The translations under genes and the position numbers were made by a program. The notes under the pieces are model-generated. The model searched no databases and was not told the origin of the DNA. It was given only the letters and a program-made list of their open reading frames with translations. Positions 16,745-25,613 of a DNA stretch of 64,000 nucleotides are shown piece after piece (the stretch's first letter is position 1; each line of letters opens with the position of its first letter). Source of the DNA: Deltaproteobacteria bacterium (GTDB lineage: Bacteria > Bdellovibrionota > Bdellovibrionia > Bdellovibrionales > JAMPXM01). The stretch spans positions 124,001 through 188,000 of the forward strand of contig JAFLCB010000008.1 in NCBI GenBank assembly GCA_017302795.1, read 5' to 3'.

Positions 16745-17547
16745 GTGAAGAGAATAAACCTGCAGGGGAAAAACCCGTAATGATACTTGCTGAGATCTAT
16801 ACCTTTACCAATCCCAACTGGTTGGAAGTTGCGATGACGCATAAATCATATGCCAATGAGCGTGGTGCAACGGATCGGCGCACGGCTGAGCCCATAGCGG
16901 AGCCCGCAGAAATGGGTTTGGATGACAATGAGCGCTTGGAGTTTTTAGGAGATTCGGTGCTGAGTGCGTCGCTTTCGGCTCGTCTCATGCGTGAATTTCA
17001 AATGGAGTCCGAGGGCTCACTTTCTAAGCGTCGCGCAAGTTTGGTTAATGAGGAACGTCTAGCGGGAATTGCGCTTCGATTAGGACTTCAAGACATGCTG
17101 AAACTTGGAAAAGGGGAAGTGAAGACCGGGGGCTCGTCGAAACCACGCATACTGGCGTGTGGTCTCGAGGCGCTCATCGGTGCGATTTTCCTTGATTCAG
17201 GTTTTGCGGAAGCAGATCGCGTGATCTCGCATTTGTTCGAGGAAGAAATGAGAAGCCTGCACGCGACAGTTGTCGACTTTGAACGGGACTACAAAACCCG
17301 ATTTCAGGAATGGACTCATGGCAATCGTGGGACGACGCCGGTCTATTTACTGATTGATGAGTTTGGTCCGGCCCACAATCGTGGCTTTCGCGTTGCAGTG
17401 TTTTTGGGTGAAAAAGAAATCGCGCGCGGCGAGGGTAAAAGTAAAAAGGCTGCCGAGCAAGATGCGGCCCGATTGGCGCTCGAACAAGTCACGGCCTTGC
17501 CGGAAGTAGCAGAAACAACAGAATCGCAAACTGAAGGTGCTAATTGA
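16741..17547 (+). CDS. rnc: Ribonuclease III
   Basis: A 268-residue double-strand-specific endoribonuclease that processes rRNA precursors and some mRNAs. The catalytic signature NERLEFLGDSVL lies near residue 62, and the second acidic cluster around EALIGAIFLDSGF near residue 142. The dsRNA-binding domain covers about residues 180-255 and ends with KSKKAAEQDAARLALEQ. An insertion before the signature (about residues 40-55, Arg/Glu/Ala-rich) makes it longer than E. coli RNase III (226). It overlaps mtaB by 4 bases (ATGA) and era by 4 bases (TTGA). The order rnc-era is widely conserved. Confidence 0.95.
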   Translation: MSEENKPAGEKPVMILAEIYTFTNPNWLEVAMTHKSYANERGATDRRTAEPIAEPAEMGLDDNERLEFLGDSVLSASLSARLMREFQMESEGSLSKRRASLVNEERLAGIALRLGLQDMLKLGKGEVKTGGSSKPRILACGLEALIGAIFLDSGFAEADRVISHLFEEEMRSLHATVVDFERDYKTRFQEWTHGNRGTTPVYLLIDEFGPAHNRGFRVAVFLGEKEIARGEGKSKKAAEQDAARLALEQVTALPEVAETTESQTEGAN

Positions 17548-18464
17548 AACGAGAAAACTATCGCGCTGGCTTTGTAGCACTTTTGGGTGAGCCGAACGCT
17601 GGTAAAAGCACGCTTCTGAACACGATTCTCGGGGACAAAATCTCGATCGTTTCGGAAAAACCGCAAACTACGAGATCTCGGGTCCACGGAATCTGGTCGA
17701 GCCCCGAAGTGCAAATTATATTCGTCGACGCCCCTGGCACCATTGAAAGCACGTCAGGAATAAATGAATATCTCAAAGACGAAGTGTCGGATGTGATTGC
17801 TCGCACGGATGTCGTGCTCGTCGTACTCGCAGCAGATACTGTTGAAGCAACGGCGAGAAAACTTCTTGAAATGGCTAAAGCGTCAGGCAAGCCCTTTCAG
17901 GTCGTGATCACAAAAGGCGACCTGCTAACTGGCGAGCGTGCGCCTAAAGGTTTACCGGCGCTGCTTGAAATGGGAATTCCGTTCGTCGTTATTTCAGCGA
18001 TGAAAAGGGCCAAAGAGGCGTCTAAAGAAGTCTTGAATCTTCTTAAACCCCTTCTTCCCCCAGCGGAGGCCGCACTTTATGACGAAGAGCTTTTGACTAC
18101 CGAGACGATGCGAAGGATCTCGGCAGAGTTCGTGAGAGAGGCTTGTTTTCGCTACACGAGGCAGGAAGTTCCCTATGGTCTTGCGGTTCGAGTGACCAAA
18201 TATGTCGAGCCCGAAGAGAACGAAGATGGATCTGATGTGACGAAGATCTTCTGCGAAATTATTGTCGAGAAAACAGCGCACAAGGCGATCGTCATCGGGG
18301 CCAAAGCATCGAATTTAAAAAAAATTGGAACGGATGCGCGCAAAGCGATTGAGCGAATCCTCGGATCGAAAGTGTTTCTCGATCTTCATGTCGATGTCCG
18401 CGAAGGCTGGACGCGCAACAAACGTATTCTGAAGGAGCTGGGTTATGTCGTCGTCAAAGAGTGA
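17544..18464 (+). CDS. era: GTPase Era
   Basis: A 306-residue Ras-like GTPase with C-terminal KH domain that binds the 3' end of 16S rRNA and aids 30S assembly. G1 GEPNAGKST is near residue 15, G3 DAPGT near residue 66, and G4 appears as TKGD rather than NKxD near residue 126. The KH region GAKASNLKKIGTDARKAIERILGSKVFLDL runs near 252-282 and ends with WTRNKRILKELGY. The Lys-Gly-Asp form of G4 deviates from Asn-Lys-x-Asp. Translation starts at TTG 17544 overlapping the rnc stop. It overlaps der by 20 bases. Confidence 0.95.
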   Translation: MKRENYRAGFVALLGEPNAGKSTLLNTILGDKISIVSEKPQTTRSRVHGIWSSPEVQIIFVDAPGTIESTSGINEYLKDEVSDVIARTDVVLVVLAADTVEATARKLLEMAKASGKPFQVVITKGDLLTGERAPKGLPALLEMGIPFVVISAMKRAKEASKEVLNLLKPLLPPAEAALYDEELLTTETMRRISAEFVREACFRYTRQEVPYGLAVRVTKYVEPEENEDGSDVTKIFCEIIVEKTAHKAIVIGAKASNLKKIGTDARKAIERILGSKVFLDLHVDVREGWTRNKRILKELGYVVVKE

Positions 18465-19818
18465 GTCGCTCTTTCAATCGTATCGTCCTACGTCGCGCGT
18501 CGCGATCATCGGTCGGCCAAATGTCGGTAAATCGACTTTGTTTAATTATCTGACGGAGTCACGCAAGGCGGTGGTAAAAAACCAGCCGGGCGTGACTCGA
18601 GATATCCAAATTGAACCAGCAGAGATTTGGGGCGTGAAATTTGACGTTATCGACACAGGTGGCTTGACCGAAGCGACGGATCTGTTTTCGCAATTGATCC
18701 GCGAACAGGTTGTCGAGTTTCTGGCCAGTGTCGACCACTTGATTGTTGTCATGGATGGACGGGCCGGTTTGCTGCCTGAAGATCGAGACATCGTTAGGAT
18801 CGCAATTGAAACGGGGAAACCATTTCTTTTGGTCGTCAATAAGATAGATCGAAGTCATGATTTGGAACTTGCGAAAGCTGAGTTCTATGAGTTTGGTGTC
18901 AACGTCGTCGCGACTAGTTTTGAAATGCGACTTGGAATGGATGAAGTCCTAGAGTGGATTGTCAGCCAAGTTAAGCGCACTGAAAACACCGTCCGCGAAG
19001 GTTTGCGACTGGCAATGGTCGGGAAGCCGAACGTTGGGAAAAGCTCGATTTGCAACAGCTTGCTAGGAGAAAATCGACTTTTGGTGTCTCCAGTGGCCGG
19101 AACGACGGTCGATTCTGTCGACACAGAGCTTGTTTACAACGGTCGAAAATTTATATTGGTCGACACTGCAGGGCTGCGTCGAAGTTCGAAGCGGGAAGAA
19201 GATGTCGAAATCATTTCAGCTTTTAAATCGCACGATGCAATTCATCGATCTGATCTCGTCCTATTGGTGATCGACGGTCTTATCGGTCCGACCGATCAAG
19301 ATGCTAAAATCTTAGAAAGCAGTCTTGATTCCCACAAAGCCGTGATCGTCGTTGCAAATAAATCGGATATCGCAGAACGAGAGCGCCCCCAATACCGAAA
19401 GTGGTTTCAAGCTCGTATCGAAGAAGAGTTCCATTTCTTCAAAGATGTGCCAGTCGTGTACACTTCGGCTAAAACGGGCCGCGGTTTGGAAGATTTGTTC
19501 GAAGCGATAAGTGATATGGAAGAAAAGCTCGCGATTAAAATTCCAACCAGCGAGCTGAATGAGTTTTTCACCAGTGTTATTCGGCAAGCGCCAGCCCCCG
19601 TATGGGGGACAACGAACGTAAAATTCTATTATCTCACGCAGACTCATCAGCGTCCGCCTGCTTTCATCGCATTTGCAAACCATCCTGACGGTGTCGACAA
19701 CTCCTATAGAAGATTTCTTTCGAAACGCATTCAAGAACAGTGGGGTCTACAGGGCGTACCAATTCGCATATTCTGCATGGGTTCTGGCAGAAATCGTCCA
19801 GGTCACGGAGAAAATTGA
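18445..19818 (+). CDS. der: Ribosome biogenesis GTPase Der (EngA)
   Basis: A 457-residue protein with two tandem GTPase domains, the hallmark of Der: GRPNVGKST near residue 23 and GKPNVGKSS near residue 193, with DTGG and DTAGL G3 loops and NKID/NKSD G4 loops, followed by a KH-like domain. It acts in 50S subunit maturation. It overlaps era by 20 bases, and its stop overlaps the transporter start by one base (TGATG). Era and Der in one translationally coupled block with RNase III suggests co-ordinated production of rRNA maturation factors. Confidence 0.95.
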   Translation: MSSSKSESLFQSYRPTSRVAIIGRPNVGKSTLFNYLTESRKAVVKNQPGVTRDIQIEPAEIWGVKFDVIDTGGLTEATDLFSQLIREQVVEFLASVDHLIVVMDGRAGLLPEDRDIVRIAIETGKPFLLVVNKIDRSHDLELAKAEFYEFGVNVVATSFEMRLGMDEVLEWIVSQVKRTENTVREGLRLAMVGKPNVGKSSICNSLLGENRLLVSPVAGTTVDSVDTELVYNGRKFILVDTAGLRRSSKREEDVEIISAFKSHDAIHRSDLVLLVIDGLIGPTDQDAKILESSLDSHKAVIVVANKSDIAERERPQYRKWFQARIEEEFHFFKDVPVVYTSAKTGRGLEDLFEAISDMEEKLAIKIPTSELNEFFTSVIRQAPAPVWGTTNVKFYYLTQTHQRPPAFIAFANHPDGVDNSYRRFLSKRIQEQWGLQGVPIRIFCMGSGRNRPGHGEN

Positions 19819-21206
19819 TGGCCGGGCGCAGAGATACACTTTGGGGAACCAGATTTGGTTTTTATCTGGCAGCGGTGGGTTCGGCACTAGGCCTTGGAAA
19901 TCTGTGGCGTTTTCCATTTGTGACTGTTGAAAATGGCGGCGGCGCATTCGTTCTGCTATACGTAGGTTTCGTGTTGGTCATCGGACTTCCGATTTTGATA
20001 GGTGAGTTGATGCTAGGGAAAATCACCCGCCGTGGTTCGGTTGCAGCATTTCGTCGCCTCGAAAGTGATGATGATGTTGGCGAGGGCCCACGCGGCACCT
20101 ACTGGGCAGGTGGACTCGCGGCGGCTAGCTGTCTTTTGGTAGTTTCCTATTACGCGGTCGTCAGCGGCTGGGTTTTACATTTCCTCATGCAATTCACGTT
20201 TGGCGGCATACTTTCGTCTGGCGAAAACCTTGATGCGAGTCTGCGATTTTTGAAAGAAAATGGCGCGTTGCAACTGGCATTGGCGAGTGTCCACATTCTT
20301 CTTTCGCTGGTGATCGTTGTGAAGGGCGTCCAAGAGGGAATCGAAAAATGGGTTGGAAATATCATGCCCGTCTTCGTCGTGCTACTGGGAATTCTCGTGG
20401 TCAAATCTTTGGCAACGGGGCAGGCGGCCGAGGCTTTGCGTTTTCAATTTTATCCCGATTTCACGAAGCTCACTTGGTACTCGCCGCTTCACGCACTGGG
20501 GCACGCTTTTTTTTCACTGTCGATCGGAATGGGTACTATGATTGCCTTTGGCTCCTATCTCAAGCCAGAGGCGCATATTCCAAGTGCTGGGTTTCGAGTC
20601 GCGGTTCTTGACACCGTGATTTCACTTTTCGCGGGGTTGTTAATTTTCCCAACGATTATCGGAATGAGTCTCGGAGGAACTGGACCGGAAATGCTTTTCC
20701 GCGCGCTACCGCGTCTGTTACAAGGCATTGAATCTGGCTGGTTCTTTGGTGTGGCATTTTTTGTGTGCCTCTACCTAGGGGCTCTGGGTGCGTCCATCGG
20801 TCTTTTGGAGGCACTCGTTGCCAACGTCACCGAAGTTTTGAAAGTGTCGCGGGAAAAAGCAGGATGGGTCGTAGGTTTAGCGACGGTGATCTGCGCAGTT
20901 ATTCCGGCACTTTCATCTAGTGCCTTAAAGAATGTCACCATCAATGGTCACGCACTGTTTTCGATTTGGGACTCAGTGGTGGTAAATGGAATATTGCCGA
21001 TCGGGGTCCTTGCATTTTGTTTGGCGCTCTCCAAGAAGTTGAAGGCGAAGCCAGCAATTGGCGAGTTCATCAACGATGACTCGCTTGTGACACAAACGCT
21101 CTATTCTCATTGGCGGTTCGCAATCCGCGTTTTCACACCTTGGGTGATCACGCTTTGTCTTATGATCGCGTTAGCAGCGACGGTGATCGAGTATTTTACT
21201 TCTTAG
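19818..21206 (+). CDS. Sodium-dependent transporter, SNF/NSS family
   Basis: A 462-residue membrane protein with about 11-12 hydrophobic helices. The N-terminus GFYLAAVGSALGLGNLWRFPFVTVENGGGAF is the diagnostic first helix of neurotransmitter:sodium symporters, holding the Na+ and substrate contacts of LeuT. Bacterial members import amino acids, but the substrate cannot be predicted here. ATG at 19818 overlaps the der stop and has GGAG 9 bases upstream. An in-frame ATG at 19740 would lie inside der and add a hydrophilic extension, so it is rejected. The 3' end overlaps the convergent gene by 11 bases. Confidence 0.9.
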   Translation: MAGRRDTLWGTRFGFYLAAVGSALGLGNLWRFPFVTVENGGGAFVLLYVGFVLVIGLPILIGELMLGKITRRGSVAAFRRLESDDDVGEGPRGTYWAGGLAAASCLLVVSYYAVVSGWVLHFLMQFTFGGILSSGENLDASLRFLKENGALQLALASVHILLSLVIVVKGVQEGIEKWVGNIMPVFVVLLGILVVKSLATGQAAEALRFQFYPDFTKLTWYSPLHALGHAFFSLSIGMGTMIAFGSYLKPEAHIPSAGFRVAVLDTVISLFAGLLIFPTIIGMSLGGTGPEMLFRALPRLLQGIESGWFFGVAFFVCLYLGALGASIGLLEALVANVTEVLKVSREKAGWVVGLATVICAVIPALSSSALKNVTINGHALFSIWDSVVVNGILPIGVLAFCLALSKKLKAKPAIGEFINDDSLVTQTLYSHWRFAIRVFTPWVITLCLMIALAATVIEYFTS

Positions 21207-24200
21207 CTGGTTCCGGTTGATTGCCGGGCGGATTCTTTGGCGCTGGTGTAGCGTTTGTTGAAGCCGGCTCTTTAATAGCTGGAGGAGCGACCTGTCGTAT
21301 CGGAGATTGAGGCTGTTGTCGGGCAGGCACTCGTGTTTTCGCGGCATTCATCGCGGTCCAAATACTGGCTACCGACGCTCCGCTCGAAAGTGCTTGGCTG
21401 GCGGCTTGATATCGTTCGGCTACCCACGCATCACGGGGTTCCATTTCCAGAGCTTTCGCAAAATAGCTTTGAGTAGCGATGAGGCTCCCATAATCGCCAG
21501 CAAGCGCTTTTAAAAAGCTGGCGTGACCTGCGATTCGGAAGGCCATGACGTGTGAGCGTGAATATTTTAAGCACTCAAGCGAAAGTGATTCTGCTGTTCT
21601 CAGAGTGCTCTGATCCGCCGTTGGCAATCCCGGCGCGAGGAAGTACAAAGCCTCAGCTTTTTTGATGAGAGCCTCAGCAAGCGTGGCTTGAAACTCAGGC
21701 GAGGGAAGGGTTGCCACCGCTCGCCGTGCATTCTGGATTGCTTGGTCGAACTGTTTTGCAGAAGCCAGTCCAGCCGCAAAGTTGTTATAGAGCCAAGGGT
21801 TTCGCGGAGACTCGTATATGGCCTTGTTATAGATTGCAGAATAGTCAGCAATGTTTTTTTGAGAAAGTCGAAGCTTAGCTAAACTTTCAAACGCCGTGAT
21901 GCGACTCACTTTGGATGATGGAAGCGTCGTTGCCTTGATTAGAAATTCTTCGGCTTTCGCTGGGTTTTTCAACTTAAGGAAGACTTCTGCAGCGAACGCG
22001 GCGTCGCTTCCTTGGTTTTTCTCGATCCCCATCGCGTTGGTGATCGCGACCAGCGCCTCATTGGGTCGATCTGCGGCTAAGAGCATTTGTGCGTGGACTC
22101 TCTGGTATCGAGCGGTTTTCGTGAGCTCGGCACTTATGGTAGCAAAAAGTTTTGCCGCTTCACTTAGATGCATCGGTAAATAGCGACCTTCGGCCGCTGC
22201 TCCCAATTTAATTAGGGAATCAACATATTCGAGCTTGATCTGCGGAGAGTTCAAACCTCGCCGAATCATGTCTCGCATTGCAAGAAAGATCTTTGTTTGC
22301 ACGATTTGGTTCAATTGCGGTGAATTGACATCATTCAATATCTTTACGTCTTGGAGATTAAACAGGGTGATTGGTTTCTTCAGCGAGGCAGATTGGTCTG
22401 GAGTCAAAGACAGCGCTGGCTCTTCAAACGCGGGACGTGGTCCAATTGCGATTCGAGCTCGCGATAGACACCGCGAATAAGAAAGAAGCTCGTCCCCAAA
22501 TACTTTTGTGTTCATCGTGCTTGCAGGAATTCGGTCTTGCTTGAAGCGAATATTGTCGACGACCGTGAATCCGATTGGAGTAAGGCGAGTTTCTCGTATG
22601 AGGGAGGCAAAGGAAGTCAAAGAAAGACAAGAGGTATTGGTCTCGTCGGCGGTAGCAACTCCGCGGAATGTAGTTTCAACGTCGATCGCCATGGTTTTCG
22701 ACAATATGACATCGCTTGCTCGGTCTTTGCTTGATAGAAGAGGAATACCGGCCAGGCCCGATACATCTAAATCAAGTTCTCGATGTGCTCCCCGCGTCGC
22801 CACATGACTTGGGCTGACATAGGTGAAACTTAAATCGAAAAGTCGTCCGCGCCGATCTTTTGAGTTCACTTGAATGATAGGCGCCGTCGTTCCGGATTTA
22901 GAAGCGATGCCAAAGAGAGATCGTAGATAAGGTTCTACCTGGGCCACACCTTTCACCAGATAGACTTGCTTCAGCTCGGCCGCAAGCGGCCCGTCGACAG
23001 TCACACGGCCAGTGACCGCAATGCTCGCGTCTGGTCTTATGTCAATCGCCTGAGAAATTCGTATTTGCGAGGCGAGAGGGGCTTCAAGAGGAAGGCGTTC
23101 AAAGTTGGCCCCCGCGCGGGCGAGTGTCAGCGTCCAGCTTCCGGCCACATCGCTTAAGAATCCTTCGGCAAAAGAAATCGTAGTCGATGGATCGAAAAAA
23201 CGGCTTCTTCCTTGTTCACTGATGCGAATGATTGCGTGATTGAAAATATCCATGGACGGTGTGGTCGGCATTTCATCTATAAAAAGTCGCTCGGAAGGGT
23301 TTTGGCGCCATACAAGAGCCACGTCCGATGGGATTCCAATGGAGCGAAAGATCGCGTTAGCCACGTGGGCAAAATCTTTCGAATCTGCGCGTTTAAGGCG
23401 GACGACGTCAGAAAGTTTTTGGGGCGAAAGACCACCATCAGCTTTGGACCACTCGCCCGTATACTTCAATACCTGGTGGAGGTTTTCAATAACGTAGTTA
23501 ATGCGGTCGTCTGGCGTGGGAAGCGCCCTGGCAGTGTCGGCAATTCGTTGCAATTCAGGGGGCAGAGGATCGTTCAGTGGCGGTTGAAATTTCGGTTGTA
23601 GCACGTCGAGAACGCCGACCCATGAATTTTGATTTGAAACCTGAACGCGAACGGCTGTGGCTGAAGAAATCGCCCCGCCCTGTTCACCCTCGATTTTTTT
23701 ATAAACCGGAGTTTTTAAATCGACTTTGTAAACTAACATTCCGTCAGGGGTGCGTCCTTGCGAGAAACCAAGAACCGACCGAGCACCTTTTGATACGTCA
23801 AAGTAAAGTGGTTCTTTGGATTCAAAGGTGAGTGCGCCGGCAAGAATGGGGTAGTCTGATCCCCACAAAAAGATTTTGGAGAATAGGCCAGGGATCCGAG
23901 AAGTTGTCGTCGTGATCTCGTAGTTGATTCGTACCACTGTGCCCGTCTTTAGATCGCCAAATCGAATAGTATAATTACGGTTCGGGTTAAACGGGTGCAG
24001 ACTTTTAACATCGGATTGATCTTGAGATTCCAAAACGATGCTCGTTTGTGGAATCGCCTTTAGGAGTGGTCCTTCGAAATATTCAGCCGACTGAATTTTC
24101 AGTTCTTCAAGTTCGTCTTGGATTGGGAACTTATAGCGGTTGATCAAAGATCTCCCTTGATCGTTATTCACTTTCATTTCAAGCAAGCCCTTGAGCTTCC

Positions 24201-24423
24201 ATGTTGCTCCCATTGCGATAGGAAAGACCTGGATGACAGCATCGTGACGTCGAATCTGCAGGGGGGCATCTTCCGCTTTCATCCATCTTGCTGATGCAAC
24301 GGAGGGAAGTTGAAAAACAAAAAGAGCAATGAGGATCGCAAGCGTCAACTGCAGGACAATGCAATTGCAGTTTCGCTCGTCTGATTTTTTTCTCAGAAAT
24401 CGATCCGAAATACTTGTTTTCAC
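21196..24423 (-). CDS. Exported DUF3857/transglutaminase-like protein with TPR-type C-terminus
   Basis: A 1075-residue protein. Residues 1-46 form a signal peptide with a long positively charged start and a Leu/Ile/Phe core. A beta-rich DUF3857-like domain spans about residues 60-280, then a transglutaminase-like fold (about 300-410), then helical repeats of TPR type (about 690-1000), and a Pro/Ala/Gln-rich tail. In the transglutaminase part the usual catalytic Cys in the DCKD motif is Ser (ADSKDFAHVANAIFRSIGI, Ser348), while His in FNHAII is kept, so it is probably not a standard thiol enzyme. Likely periplasmic or surface-exposed, with a binding role. The gene overlaps the convergent transporter. 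Confidence 0.75.
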   Translation of the reverse strand: MKTSISDRFLRKKSDERNCNCIVLQLTLAILIALFVFQLPSVASARWMKAEDAPLQIRRHDAVIQVFPIAMGATWKLKGLLEMKVNNDQGRSLINRYKFPIQDELEELKIQSAEYFEGPLLKAIPQTSIVLESQDQSDVKSLHPFNPNRNYTIRFGDLKTGTVVRINYEITTTTSRIPGLFSKIFLWGSDYPILAGALTFESKEPLYFDVSKGARSVLGFSQGRTPDGMLVYKVDLKTPVYKKIEGEQGGAISSATAVRVQVSNQNSWVGVLDVLQPKFQPPLNDPLPPELQRIADTARALPTPDDRINYVIENLHQVLKYTGEWSKADGGLSPQKLSDVVRLKRADSKDFAHVANAIFRSIGIPSDVALVWRQNPSERLFIDEMPTTPSMDIFNHAIIRISEQGRSRFFDPSTTISFAEGFLSDVAGSWTLTLARAGANFERLPLEAPLASQIRISQAIDIRPDASIAVTGRVTVDGPLAAELKQVYLVKGVAQVEPYLRSLFGIASKSGTTAPIIQVNSKDRRGRLFDLSFTYVSPSHVATRGAHRELDLDVSGLAGIPLLSSKDRASDVILSKTMAIDVETTFRGVATADETNTSCLSLTSFASLIRETRLTPIGFTVVDNIRFKQDRIPASTMNTKVFGDELLSYSRCLSRARIAIGPRPAFEEPALSLTPDQSASLKKPITLFNLQDVKILNDVNSPQLNQIVQTKIFLAMRDMIRRGLNSPQIKLEYVDSLIKLGAAAEGRYLPMHLSEAAKLFATISAELTKTARYQRVHAQMLLAADRPNEALVAITNAMGIEKNQGSDAAFAAEVFLKLKNPAKAEEFLIKATTLPSSKVSRITAFESLAKLRLSQKNIADYSAIYNKAIYESPRNPWLYNNFAAGLASAKQFDQAIQNARRAVATLPSPEFQATLAEALIKKAEALYFLAPGLPTADQSTLRTAESLSLECLKYSRSHVMAFRIAGHASFLKALAGDYGSLIATQSYFAKALEMEPRDAWVAERYQAASQALSSGASVASIWTAMNAAKTRVPARQQPQSPIRQVAPPAIKEPASTNATPAPKNPPGNQPEPAKK

Positions 24424-24506
24424 TCTTGTTCTGTATCGGTCTGAATTGCAAAATCACTTAGAAAAAGTGGTTGCTATGGTTCAGATTGAAACGTTCAAAG
24501 CTCAAA

Positions 24507-24524
24507 CCTCGACTATCGTCGAGG
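24507..24524 (-). terminator. Hairpin after the outer-membrane protein gene
   Basis: A perfect 7-bp stem CCTCGAC/GTCGAGG with loop TATC lies 6-23 bases after the stop of the minus-strand gene ending at 24530; on that strand it is followed by TTTGAGC. The short T run makes it a moderate intrinsic terminator separating this gene from the large exported protein gene downstream. Confidence 0.55.
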
Positions 24525-24529
24525 CGCAA

Positions 24530-25339
24530 TTAGAAGTTAACGCCTAGAACTGCCATCACAGTGAATGAATCGCCGGCGGGTGTAATCCCAGTGGATTGGT
24601 CATTCTCGTCAAGTATGATCTTGTTTTCATCGGTGAACATTGCATATTGGAAAAGACCTTGAAGGCCAAAGAAAAGTTTATTTCGCATCATGGGTATTTC
24701 AATTCCCGCGCCGGCGTTGAACGCAAAAGCTGCATCTTTCGCGAAGTTATCGTTTCCTGACACTGTGATCGTTCGATAAATCTGTGAAAAGCCTCCGACG
24801 ATGTACGGATTCAGCTCGGCCAACCCGCGCGTCACGTTTTGGGTGTTAAAATAATATTTCAAATTGGCGCCGAGATCGCTGGCGTTGACGTTGCCGCGAA
24901 TCGGCGAAAAGCCGTTTCCTGCGACACTCAGCAAATGGTCGCTGACCGTAAAGCCAAACTGAAGCGCAAAACGGAGATCGAAAAAATAGCAGATGAAAAG
25001 TCCGAAGCTGATGTTGCTCGAGTAAACTTGACCCAAGGTCTGTGTCCACCCGCGCAAGCCACCGACAAACCCAACTGTAAGAAGGCGCCCGTTTCGAAAA
25101 AAGTTGAGGTCTTCCTCCTCCTCAACCGACTCTTCAAATTCTGAATAGTCAGCGAACGGGTCATACGAATCGTCTACTTGAGCGAGCAAGACGCCGGACT
25201 CGAGGCGTAAACGGTCTGTCGAATTTTCTTCGGCGTTCACATTCGGCGAGGCAAGGGTCACAAGTGCCAGAAGTGCCAATGAAACGATCACCCAAGCACG
25301 TTTGAATTGCAGACCTCGCTGGAATTTACCATTCGACAC
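24530..25339 (-). CDS. Outer-membrane beta-barrel protein (OmpA/OprF-like barrel class)
   Basis: A 269-residue protein with a signal peptide (about residues 1-36, core WVIVSLALLALVTLASP, cut near NVNAEEN). A short acidic linker (EFEESVEEEEDL) is followed by eight or so alternating amphipathic strands with aromatic belts and Gly (for example GFVGGLRGWTQTLGQVYSS, AFNAGAGIEIPMM), ending in a Phe (VLGVNF), the typical C-terminal residue for outer-membrane insertion. Function unknown; the family includes adventurous-gliding and porin-like barrels. On the minus strand AAGGAG lies about 12 bases before ATG. Divergent from purM. Confidence 0.75.
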   Translation of the reverse strand: MSNGKFQRGLQFKRAWVIVSLALLALVTLASPNVNAEENSTDRLRLESGVLLAQVDDSYDPFADYSEFEESVEEEEDLNFFRNGRLLTVGFVGGLRGWTQTLGQVYSSNISFGLFICYFFDLRFALQFGFTVSDHLLSVAGNGFSPIRGNVNASDLGANLKYYFNTQNVTRGLAELNPYIVGGFSQIYRTITVSGNDNFAKDAAFAFNAGAGIEIPMMRNKLFFGLQGLFQYAMFTDENKIILDENDQSTGITPAGDSFTVMAVLGVNF

Positions 25340-25613
25340 AGGGACTCCTTCGCCAGGAACTCCTAGCGCATAGCGTCAAAACAGAGCCTTCTCATATAGG
25401 GTAAAGGGCACAAGCCGCCATAGCAAGTTGGACGAAGAGTCTCGTCATAAAACTCGCCCGTCATGGCTTCGACGGACCTCGATTTGTCGAGAAGTTAGAC
25501 AGTGAACTTAATCGTGGAGGCTAGAGGGTTTTCTATATGTCACAACGTGATGAACGGCTTCCAGGTTGCTTCTTTGGCGTTGCCTTGGTCATATGGGTCC
25601 GCGAGGTTCACGC
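25340..25613. other. Divergent intergenic region before the purine operon
   Basis: 274 bases between the outer-membrane protein gene and purM. It holds a short hairpin, CTCGA-TTTG-TCGAG (25478-25491), flanked by CGAC and GTCG. I see no guanine riboswitch or other known aptamer and no near-consensus promoter, although both strands must have one here. Regulation of the purine operon is therefore not explained by visible elements. Confidence 0.4.

Noticed and set aside
24839-25144. Plus-strand open frame of 101 residues
   Set aside because: It is the complement of the outer-membrane protein gene, which has a signal peptide, strand pattern and C-terminal Phe.
25340-25613. Purine riboswitch before purM
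   Set aside because: No conserved loop-loop aptamer pattern was seen, only a short 5-bp hairpin.
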